Shown: one piece after another, positions 56,907 through 64,000 of the stretch
Layout of the letters: every line of letters begins with the position of its first letter
Position numbering within the stretch: the stretch's first letter is position 1
NCBI GenBank assembly: GCA_963707515.1
Contig: CAVPQI010000003.1
Coordinates: 620,001-684,000 of the forward strand
Direction: 5' to 3'
Source of the DNA: Sva-07 sp963707515
GTDB taxonomy: Bacteria; Actinomycetota; Acidimicrobiia; Acidimicrobiales; Ilumatobacteraceae
DNA length: 64,000 nt
Notes under the pieces: generated by a model
Database searches by the model: none
Told to the model about the DNA's origin: nothing
The model's input: only the letters and a program-made list of their open reading frames with translations
Translations under genes and position numbers: made by a program

Positions 56907-58132
56907 CGAATTCCTACTCCCAAACGCTTCTCGAGCCGTTGGCTCTCACGGCTCATCGTGTACGAGACCACCCAGAACAGCAGCGCGGCGAACGTCAACG
57001 TCTCCGGCAGCAGCCCCTGACCGCGGAAGTCGGCCTGCTGGGTGATCGCGCTGGACACCTCGAGGAGCTCGAACAGCCCCATCGCCAGTCCGGCCAGGCT
57101 GGTGTCCTTGAAGAGGCTGATCAGCTGGCCGATCTGGGCCGGGATGACGTTGCGCAGCGCCTGCGGCAACACGATGTACCCGGTCTGGCGGACGGGGGAC
57201 AAGCCGACCGCCTTGGCCGCTTCGATCTGGCCGCGGGGCACCGACTGCAGGCCGCCGCGGATGATCTCGGCCATGTAGGCAGCGGTGAACAGCGTGAACA
57301 CGACGATCGCCCGGGTCGGTGTCGACGGGACGAGACCCGGCGGGATGAAGAAGCCGAGAGCGATGTTGGCCAGCAGCAACAGCACGAACAACGGGGCACC
57401 GCGGATCAGCTCGATGTATGCCGTGCACAGCCAGCGGATGAGCGGCAGCGTCGATCGGCGGCCGAGCGCCAGCAGGACGCCGAGCGGGAAGCACAGCACG
57501 ATCGAGAAGAGGGCGAGGAACAGGTTGAGCATGAACCCTCCCCACCCCGCGAAGCCGACCGCGGTGACGACGTAGAAGTACATCGCCGCCGGCACCGCGG
57601 CGAGGCCGACACCGAGGACGACGTTGCCGACGACGTTGAGGTGTGGCCGGCCGAGGAACGGACCGATCAGGCGTCCGGCGACCGCCGCGACGATCGCCAA
57701 CCCGGTGGTGATCCACGGTCCGGGGGTCCCAGCGAGCACGAGCAGGAGGAGCACGACCACGGCGGGCAGCCACAGGCGGCCGGTGATGTCGAGCACCCGG
57801 TGAGCCGTCATCCGCTGGGCATCGGGTGGCACCCGGCCGGCGCGGACCTGGCGGGCGCGGATGATGCCGGCGATCAGGCCCGCCCACGCCGCCATCACGA
57901 CGATCAACACGGCGAGGCGCAGCACGTGCGCCTCGGGGTAGCGGCCGATGAGCAGCAGTCGCAGGTTGACGCGGACGATGTCCCACCGTCCGGTGACGAA
58001 CACGAAGCGCAACGTCTTCCACACCAGCACGGCGGCGATCGCCCCGAACACGATGGTGAGCACCGTGTCGCCGACGCTGCGGAACAGGTTGCGCCGCATC
58101 CATGCGACGGGCCCGGTCGGTGCCGTGCTCAT
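56903..58132 (-). CDS. aapM: Amino-acid ABC transporter permease, AapM-like
   Basis: A 409-residue permease. Eight or more hydrophobic segments are visible, including VLIVFGAI, AVLIVVMAAWAGLIAG and VVVLLLLVLAG in an extended N-terminal part. The HisM/GlnP-type EAA loop is YMAEIIRGGLQSVPRGQIEAAKAVGLSPVRQTGYIVLPQALRNVIPAQ. The N-terminal extension is usual for AapM/AapQ. ATG 58132 overlaps the AapQ stop (ATGA) and its own stop overlaps the ATPase start, so the operon is fully coupled. Confidence 0.85.
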   Translation of the reverse strand: MSTAPTGPVAWMRRNLFRSVGDTVLTIVFGAIAAVLVWKTLRFVFVTGRWDIVRVNLRLLLIGRYPEAHVLRLAVLIVVMAAWAGLIAGIIRARQVRAGRVPPDAQRMTAHRVLDITGRLWLPAVVVLLLLVLAGTPGPWITTGLAIVAAVAGRLIGPFLGRPHLNVVGNVVLGVGLAAVPAAMYFYVVTAVGFAGWGGFMLNLFLALFSIVLCFPLGVLLALGRRSTLPLIRWLCTAYIELIRGAPLFVLLLLANIALGFFIPPGLVPSTPTRAIVVFTLFTAAYMAEIIRGGLQSVPRGQIEAAKAVGLSPVRQTGYIVLPQALRNVIPAQIGQLISLFKDTSLAGLAMGLFELLEVSSAITQQADFRGQGLLPETLTFAALLFWVVSYTMSRESQRLEKRLGVGIR

Positions 58133-59286
58133 CGTTCCACCAGTGCCATCCGGCGGTTGGCGATGTTGACGATGAGCGACGTGACGAGCGAGATGGCGAT
58201 GTAGATGACCATCGCCACAGCGAATGCCGGCACGGCCGGCGCGCCGTTGCCGACCGCCGTCTTGGTCACCAGCGTCAGGTCGTAGTAGCCGATCGCTGCG
58301 CCGAGCGAGGAGTTCTTGATCAGGTTGAGGTACTGATTGCCGATCGGCGGGATGGCGATGCGGAACGCCTGTGGCAGCACGACGTACCACAGCTTCTGGA
58401 ACCCGGTGAGGGCGATGGCGTCGGCCGCCTCCGACTGGCCGCGCTGGACGGCCTGGATCGAACCGCGCACGATCTCGGCGATGTGGCTGGCGGTGTAGAC
58501 GACGAGTGCGAGCAGCAGGGCGAAGAACGACGGGTCGATGCGGATGCCGCCGGTCGTGACTCGGCCGTCGAGCTCGGGTGTCGTCACCTCGACGCCGGAG
58601 ATCAGCCAGCCGATGGCGAACACGACGAGGAACGCCGCACCGCCCCACAGTCCCGAGCGCGGCAGCGCGCCGGTCCGGTCGGCGACGCGGTTGCGCCATC
58701 GAGCGACGAGCCACCACACGACGAAGCCGATCAGCAGCACGGCAAGGATGCGCACCCCGGACCCGATGTACCAGGGTCCGCTGACGCCACGGTTGGACAT
58801 GACGAACAACCCGAGCGGGGTCCAGGCCTCTTGGATGTTCGGGAACACGCCGAGGATCACGACGACGAATGCGGCGACGAGGAACAGCGCCAACGGGATG
58901 TTGCGGACGATCTCGACGTAGACCGCGGCCAGCTTGGCGACGATCCAGTTCTTGGAGAGGCGGGCGACACCGACGACCGTGCCGAGCACCGTTGCCAGGA
59001 TGACCCCCGTGACCGACACCCGCAGCGTGTTCAAGAAGCCCTGGTAGAGGGCGTCACTGACCGGCGCGTTCTGCGACATCGAGTTACCGGTGATCTCGAA
59101 CGCCGCAGGGTTGTCGAGGAAGTCGAGCGATGTCGGGATGTTCTGCCGCTCGGTGTTCTCGATGTAGTTGCCGTACAGCCAGAGCACGATCGCCAGCACG
59201 ACGCCGACGATCAGCAGCTGGACGACCCATTTGATGACGCGGACGTCGCGCCAGAGCGGCACCCGTGCCGCGGCGACCGCGGTCAC
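58129..59286 (-). CDS. aapQ: Amino-acid ABC transporter permease, AapQ-like
   Basis: A 385-residue permease, the first of the two. The N-terminal helix WVVQLLIVGVVLAIVLWLYGNYIEN, then NSMSQNAPVSDALYQGFLNTLRVSVTG, a long periplasmic stretch, and the EAA loop HIAEIVRGSIQAVQRGQSEAADAIALTGFQKLWYVVLPQAFRIAIPPIG near the C-terminus. GTG 59286 is the start. It follows the binding-protein gene by 58 nt and is coupled to AapM. Confidence 0.85.
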   Translation of the reverse strand: MTAVAAARVPLWRDVRVIKWVVQLLIVGVVLAIVLWLYGNYIENTERQNIPTSLDFLDNPAAFEITGNSMSQNAPVSDALYQGFLNTLRVSVTGVILATVLGTVVGVARLSKNWIVAKLAAVYVEIVRNIPLALFLVAAFVVVILGVFPNIQEAWTPLGLFVMSNRGVSGPWYIGSGVRILAVLLIGFVVWWLVARWRNRVADRTGALPRSGLWGGAAFLVVFAIGWLISGVEVTTPELDGRVTTGGIRIDPSFFALLLALVVYTASHIAEIVRGSIQAVQRGQSEAADAIALTGFQKLWYVVLPQAFRIAIPPIGNQYLNLIKNSSLGAAIGYYDLTLVTKTAVGNGAPAVPAFAVAMVIYIAISLVTSLIVNIANRRMALVER

Positions 59287-59344
59287 GGGGTCGCGGCGCG
59301 AGTGCGCCGTCCCCGTGACCGCGGGTCGGATCCGATCACGTCGC

Positions 59345-60505
59345 TCAGCGGTACGGCGGCGAGTACATCAGGCCACCGTCGGTCCACAGCGCGTTCACGC
59401 CGCGTTCGAGACCGAGCGGGGTCAGGTGGGTGTCGAAGATCTCGCCGTAGTTGCCGACCTGGGTGACGACCTGAAGGGCGAAGTCGGTCGGCAGCCCGAG
59501 GCCCGGGTCGAGGACGGCAGCGCCGTCGTCGCCTTCCACCTGGAGGCCGAGGAAGCGCTGGATGTTGACGTCTTCGGTGGTGTCGAACGTCGACACGTTC
59601 TCCGAGGTGATGCCGAGCTCCTCGGCCGCGATGGTCGACAGGATCGCCCAGTTGACGGCCTGCGCCCACTCCGAGTCACCGTCGGCGACGGCCGGGGCGA
59701 GCGGCTCCTTGGAGAACACCTCGGGCAGGATCGTCAGGGCCTCGGGCCCGTCCGGGTAGGCCGAACGGAGACCGGTCAGCTGGCTCGTGTCCGACGACCA
59801 CCCGTCGCACTGCCCTTCGACGAACGCCTGCTGCAACAGGTCGACGTCGTCGAACGCCCGGATCTCCCAGTTCAGTCCGAGGCGGGCGGCCTCCGCAGCG
59901 GCGTTGCCTTCGGTCGTGGTGCCCTGGGCGACGCACACGATGACGTCGTTCATGTCCTCGATCGAGTCGAACTCACCCGTGTTGACCATCATTCCCTGGC
60001 CGTCGTAGAACGTCGGCTGCAGGAACGTCGCACCTTCCACGCCGTCGCGGGTCGCCGTCCACGTCGTGTTGCGAACGAGGACGTCGATCTCGCCCGACTG
60101 CAGGGCGGTGAAGCGGTCGTCGGTCTCGACGTCGACCATCTCGACGGCGTCGGCGTCGCCGAGGACGGCGGCGGCGATGACGCGGCAGAAGTCGGAGTCG
60201 AAGCCGACGTGCTCGCCGCTGGCGTCGACGGTGGCGAAGCCCGGGAGATCGTCGCGGGTGCCGCAGCGCACGACGCCGGCTTCCTTGACGGCGGCGAGCG
60301 TCGAGCCGCCTTGTTGGACGACCTCGACGGTGTCGCCGGGCGAGGCCGAGGCGTCGGGTGCGCCGGTGCCTTCGGGTGCTGTGGTCGCCTGCGTTGCGCC
60401 GCTGTCGTCGCTCGCATCACCGTTGGAGTCGTCGCTCGTGCACGCCGCGCCGACCAGGCCGAGTGCCAGCAACGGCACGACCGCTCGCTTGATGGACTTT
60501 CGCAT
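59345..60505 (-). CDS. aapJ: Amino-acid ABC transporter substrate-binding lipoprotein, AapJ-like
   Basis: A 386-residue extracellular binding protein. The signal sequence KRAVVPLLALGLVGAACTSDD ends in a lipobox (LVGAAC), so Cys is lipidated; a Ser/Thr/Asp-rich spacer follows. The binding domain has VRCGTRDDLPGFATVDASGEHVGFDSDFCRVIAAAVLGDADAVE, RFTALQSGEIDVLVRNTTWT and VCVAQGTTTEGN. ATG 60505 has GGAGGAG 6 nt upstream, a strong ribosome-binding site. It is the first gene of the aap operon, transcribed away from the aminopeptidase gene; general L-amino-acid uptake is expected. Confidence 0.9.
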   Translation of the reverse strand: MRKSIKRAVVPLLALGLVGAACTSDDSNGDASDDSGATQATTAPEGTGAPDASASPGDTVEVVQQGGSTLAAVKEAGVVRCGTRDDLPGFATVDASGEHVGFDSDFCRVIAAAVLGDADAVEMVDVETDDRFTALQSGEIDVLVRNTTWTATRDGVEGATFLQPTFYDGQGMMVNTGEFDSIEDMNDVIVCVAQGTTTEGNAAAEAARLGLNWEIRAFDDVDLLQQAFVEGQCDGWSSDTSQLTGLRSAYPDGPEALTILPEVFSKEPLAPAVADGDSEWAQAVNWAILSTIAAEELGITSENVSTFDTTEDVNIQRFLGLQVEGDDGAAVLDPGLGLPTDFALQVVTQVGNYGEIFDTHLTPLGLERGVNALWTDGGLMYSPPYR

Positions 60506-60698
60506 TGGTTCTCCTCCCCACGACGCACGACGGCGACGTGTCCTTCCCCGCGGCAACCCGGCGGTCGCCTGGCAGGAACCTAGACGTCCCCCAGGTAGAG
60601 GGCAAACGGTGGTCGTGTGAACGCTGCGTGTCGTCGATGGCGATGACGTGCGGTCGCCAAGTGCCCGACCTGGCGGCAGCCGGGCCAGACTGGCCGTC

Positions 60699-62177
60699 AT
60701 GATCGATGCCAGCGCCGCCGTGTCCGCCGTCGCCGTGAGCTCCGCCCGCTCGGTGCCGAAGTCGGCGACCGCGGTCGGCCTCGCCGTCGCGACGAAGGGC
60801 GCCGTGCCCCGCCAACTCGGCCTGAGCCGCGCCGCGCTCGAGGCCAACGGCTTCCACGGCAAGATCGGCCAGACGCTCGCCGTACCCGCCGGTGAGGTGC
60901 TGTTCGTCGCCCTCGGCGTCGGCGAACCCGGCGCCGCGACGGCCAACGACCTGCGCGCCGCCGCCGCCTCGTTCTCGCGCCTCGTCACCAAGCACGCCCG
61001 CGTCGCCACCAACCTCGCCGACGTCGACGGCGTCGAGGCCAAGGACGCCGGGCAGGCGGTGACCGAAGGCGTGTTGCTCGCCGCGTACCGCTACGTCGGG
61101 CTCAGGAACGATCCGAAGAACACTGCCGCGCTCGAGTCGCTGACGCTGGTCGCTGACGACAAGCGCGCGCAAGGCGGTCGATCAGGGTGCCGAGCGGGGG
61201 GCGATCGTCGCTGGCGCCGCCGCCCTGGCACGCGAGCTGGCGAACACGCCGCCGACCTACCTCAATGCCAAGGAGATGGCCGCCAAGGCGGTCGAGGTCG
61301 CCGCGGCGACGGGCCTCGAGGTCGAGGTGTTCAACAAGGACCAACTCGTCGCCATGGGCTGCGGCGGGATGATCGGGGTCAACCGCGGGTCGGTCGAGCC
61401 GCCGCGCATGGTCCGCCTGACGTACTCGCCGCGCAACGCCAACGGCCACCTCGCCCTGGTGGGCAAGGGGATCATGTACGACTCCGGCGGCATCTCGTTG
61501 AAGGGCGCCGACGTGTTCCACCAGAACATGAAGATGGACATGTCGGGTGCCGCGGCCGTGCTGTCGACGATGTCGAGCCTGCGCGCCCTGAAGTGCCGCA
61601 CCAAGGTGACCGCGTACCTGATGTGCACCGACAACATGCCCTCGGGCAGCGCCCTCAAGCTCGGCGACGTGCTGACGATGCGCAACGGCAAGACGGTCGA
61701 GATCCTCAACACCGACGCCGAAGGGCGCTTGGTCCTCGCCGACGGCTTGTCGCTCGCCGCCGAGCAGCAGCCCGACGCCATCGTCGACATCGCCACGCTG
61801 ACCGGGGCGGCGATGTCGGCGCTCGGCCCGAAGGTCGCCGCCGTGCTCGGCAACGACCAGGCCCTGGTCGACCGGCTGAAGGCGGCGTCGGAGGAGACCG
61901 ACGAACCGGTGTGGCAGTTGCCGCTCGACACCAAGCACTACCGCCAGCTGCTCGACTCGGTGGTCGCCGACATGAAGAACATCGGCGGGCCGTACGGCGG
62001 GGCGATCACCGCCTCGATCTTCCTCAGCGAGTTCGTCGGTGACACGCCGTGGGCGCACATCGACATCGCCGGGCCGATGATGGTCGACGGCGACGACGGC
62101 ATCTACGCCAAGGGCGCGACGGGTTCGGGACGCGGCTGCTGATCGATCTCGCCTGCAACTTCACGCCGTCTGCCTGA
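60699..62177 (+). CDS. pepA: Leucyl aminopeptidase (M17), frame corrected twice
   Basis: A 492-residue cytosolic di-metal aminopeptidase. The N-terminal macro-like domain precedes ANTPPTYLNAKEMA and the catalytic domain: VGKGIMYDSGGISLKGADVFHQNMKMDMSGAA (metal Lys/Asp), CTDNMPSGSALKLGD, LNTDAEGRLVLADGL (catalytic Arg and Glu), IVDIATLTGA. An extra G near 61173 (DKRA|KAVDQGAER) and a missing base near 62115 are needed; the second puts the C-terminus at GTRLLIDLACNFTPSA (TGA 62177). ATG 60699 is chosen. Divergent from the aap operon. Confidence 0.9.
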
Positions 62178-62291
62178 GCCGGCTCTCGACCGGTCCGACG
62201 GGCATCGGCGTCGCGCCGTCGTGCTGATCGTTCCGGCCGCTACGGCGCCGTTGGTGCTCAGGGCGCCGACGCCGCCTTCCGGTTCGGCGGC

Positions 62292-63587
62292 TCATGCCGC
62301 CCGCCGGTTGGGTGGGCCGGTGGTCATGATGGTGCCGTCGGGGAGCTCCAGCCGGAGTTCTCGGTTGGGTCCGAGGGTGATGGTCCAGCCGTCGTGGTGG
62401 ACGTTGGCGTGATGCGTCGTGCACAGCGGCGCCAGGTTGGAGAGATCGGTGGTTCCGCCGTGGCGCCACCAGATGATGTGGTGGAGTTTGCAGCGGTCGT
62501 AGGGGACACGGCAGCCGGGCACGGTGCAGGTGGCGTAGAGGGCGCGGAGTGCTCGTCGTTGGGCTGTGTTGGCGAGGCGGGTCGTGCGTCCGAGGTCGAG
62601 TTCGCCGGGTGCGTGGAGGACGATGCCGTTGCGGACGATGACGGTGTGCACGTTGGCGTCGGGTTCGTTCATCATCTGGCGCAGGATGCGGAGTGGGATG
62701 TCGACGGGGATCGGCCAGGTGACGTCCCAGTCGGGACCCGACCCGTCGATCGGTGCCACGGGATCGAACCCGGTCGGATCGACGGTGTCGGTGACGGGCA
62801 AGATGGTGCGCGCTGGGTCGCCGGTGGTGTCGACGACCACCACGAACTCCGGGCGACCCGTGCGGCCGGCGGGTGCGGTGCCCTGCAACAGGGCGGCAAG
62901 CGCAAGGGCGCGGAGGTGCTTGTTGCGCTCGACCGGATCAGCTGGCGCGGTGTCCGGGACGGTCTCGGCGAACAACGCGTCGACCGTGGAATCGAGTCGC
63001 GAGGCGAGGGAGACCCCGGTGAGCGGATCGAACTTCCCGCGCAGGTTCCACATGCCTTCCTGGTCGACCCAGGTGGACACGGTGGTGGCTCGCTGCTGGC
63101 GCTGCAGTCGATCGAGGCCGGCGCGACGCTCGATGTCTCTCGCCAGGTCGCGGACACGTGTGCGCCACTGCTCGACCGTGGCCGACTCGGCGACGTTCGA
63201 GAGCCGGTCGCAACGTTCGATCAGCTCCGCCCGCTGCCCTCCGTCGAGTGTTCCTGCCGCACGGGTCACCGCATCGACGTGGCCCGCGGTGATCTTGCCG
63301 TCGTCGAGCGCCGACGCCAGGTCCGGTGTGGTAGCGAGCGTCTTCGAGCGTGCCAACGTGTCCGTCGCCTTGCCCAACGAGTCACGGGTCTCGTCGGCGA
63401 TCACCGCTTCGGGGAATGACACCAACTCGGCCAATCGGCGCGTCGCATCAGCCTCCGCAGCCGACAGCCAACCGCGCAACGCCGTCACGTCGCGGAACAG
63501 CGCCTGCAACCCGGCGCGGTCGGGGCAGCTCTCGTGACGAGTCGCAGCGATTCGCTGCACCCGCTCGATCACGACCCCCGTCTCCAT
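62292..63587 (-). CDS. DUF222 / HNH endonuclease (13E12-type repeat protein)
   Basis: A 431-residue member of the DUF222+HNH family that is abundant and often multi-copy in actinobacteria. The N-terminal helical DUF222 part includes LRGWLSAAEADATRRLAELVSF and ITAGHVDAVTRAAGTL; the C-terminal HNH motif is CTVPGCRVPYDRCKLHHIIWWRHGGTTDLSNLAPLCTTHHANVHHDGW. The zinc Cys pair and HH are intact, so DNA cutting is possible, but no host phage or IS features adjoin. ATG 63587 starts the homology; the longer upstream frame crosses a 12-bp tandem repeat. Confidence 0.85.
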   Translation of the reverse strand: METGVVIERVQRIAATRHESCPDRAGLQALFRDVTALRGWLSAAEADATRRLAELVSFPEAVIADETRDSLGKATDTLARSKTLATTPDLASALDDGKITAGHVDAVTRAAGTLDGGQRAELIERCDRLSNVAESATVEQWRTRVRDLARDIERRAGLDRLQRQQRATTVSTWVDQEGMWNLRGKFDPLTGVSLASRLDSTVDALFAETVPDTAPADPVERNKHLRALALAALLQGTAPAGRTGRPEFVVVVDTTGDPARTILPVTDTVDPTGFDPVAPIDGSGPDWDVTWPIPVDIPLRILRQMMNEPDANVHTVIVRNGIVLHAPGELDLGRTTRLANTAQRRALRALYATCTVPGCRVPYDRCKLHHIIWWRHGGTTDLSNLAPLCTTHHANVHHDGWTITLGPNRELRLELPDGTIMTTGPPNRRAA

Positions 63588-63660
63588 GCCTTCATCATGA
63601 CCAGACCCTGTGACAGGGTTGGCCGGCAGCCGCCGGTTTTCATCCCGGAGTGCCACTTCT

Positions 63661-63708
63661 CGAGTCGGGCATCGAGTCGGGCATCGAGTCGGGCATCGAG
63701 TCGGGCAT
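63661..63708. repeat. Four 12-bp tandem repeats CGAGTCGGGCAT
   Basis: Four perfect units in the 128-nt gap between the DUF222 start and the edge gene. No other feature is seen there. Confidence 0.9.
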
Positions 63709-63715
63709 CGATGGG

Positions 63716-64000
63716 TCACCCCGCCTGCCTGAGCCGGAAGGCGTTGTCGATCACTTCGGCGGCCACGGGTTGGCGCACGCCGAGAGCGACGAGATGGTGC
63801 TCGATCGCTGCGGCGTCGTCGCCGAGGTCGAACAGCGTCGTCGCCAGTCCGTGGGCGCGGGTCAGTTCGTCGAGGTGGATCGTCGTGCGGATCCATTCGT
63901 GGTGGTCGAGGCGCAGCGACTCCGGCATCCGTCGCACGTGGTGCCCGCTGAGCGTCGGGACGCGGCGTCGCACGGCGAGTCCGTCGGGCACGCGGTGGGC
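63716..64000 (-). CDS. C-terminal part of an unidentified protein (cut by window edge)
   Basis: The minus-strand frame is open to the right edge and ends at the stop at 63716. The visible 94 residues include GHHVRRMPESLRLDHHEWIRTTIHLDELTRAHGLATTLFDLGDDAAAIEHHLVALG, which is His-rich and helical. No family is recognised. A GTG at 63991 may be internal, because the frame continues upstream of it. Confidence 0.5.
   Translation of the reverse strand, partial: AHRVPDGLAVRRRVPTLSGHHVRRMPESLRLDHHEWIRTTIHLDELTRAHGLATTLFDLGDDAAAIEHHLVALGVRQPVAAEVIDNAFRLRQAG

Noticed and set aside
62292..63587. HNH gene as evidence for a prophage or mobile island
   Set aside because: DUF222/HNH genes are common chromosomal actinobacterial genes, and no integrase, att site or phage genes adjoin.

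Overview
The window is a 64-kb piece of a very GC-rich bacterial chromosome. Its gene content points to an actinobacterium: DUF3039, DUF222/HNH, DUF4031 and HhH-GPD proteins, an imuA'/imuB/dnaE2 mutasome with actinobacterial-type LexA boxes, a single-lipoyl E2, and secreted proteins built from the roughly 120-residue actinobacterial SNLNF/DTR repeat. An Acidimicrobiia (Ilumatobacter-like) source is my best guess; this is inference from gene content, not from a marker gene. No rRNA, tRNA, CRISPR array or insertion sequence was recognised.

Layout. 0-5.2 kb: three glycosyltransferases of a surface-glycan cluster. 5.2-11.5 kb, minus strand: two secreted repeat proteins, a YfhO-like membrane protein, an HhH-GPD protein and a methyltransferase. 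11.6-14.3 kb: aceE, broken by about 15-19 frame switches. 14.5-18.2 kb: rnhA, three tandem hairpins, and a secreted SpoIID-SGNH-repeat protein. 18.4-23 kb: SDR, argJ, a MarR regulator, an SRPBCC protein, an epimerase and a small secreted protein. 23.1-27.8 kb: lpdA, sucB, lipB, lipA (lipoate-dependent dehydrogenase machinery). 27.8-37.8 kb: a SWIM / DUF5691 / MoxR AAA+ / DUF5682 / VWA cluster resembling E. coli yehLMPQ, interrupted by a secreted arylsulfotransferase on the other strand. 38.5-46.1 kb: the SOS mutasome genes imuA', imuB and dnaE2, with a pseudo-receiver response regulator and a NUDIX gene between them. 46-51.3 kb: thioesterase, DUF3039, malic enzyme, HD protein, DUF4031, an unknown gene and an ArsC-like gene. 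51.3-55 kb: a heterodimeric ABC exporter. 55-60.5 kb: YceI and an aapJQMP amino-acid importer. 60.7-64 kb: leucyl aminopeptidase, DUF222/HNH and an edge gene.

The most unusual non-coding feature is a set of intergenic inverted-repeat families. One is a 35-37-bp palindrome present three times, in which one stem base pair is T-A, G-C or C-G in the different copies. A second (TCTGGGTCG...CGACCCAGA) is present three times, a third (CCGAAATTTGTC) twice, and a fourth forms three tandem hairpins. Many genes carry single-base frame breaks, mostly +1, which probably reflects sequence quality; these are noted gene by gene. Stop codons are also missing at the lipB/lipA, lipA/SWIM and NUDIX/dnaE2 junctions.
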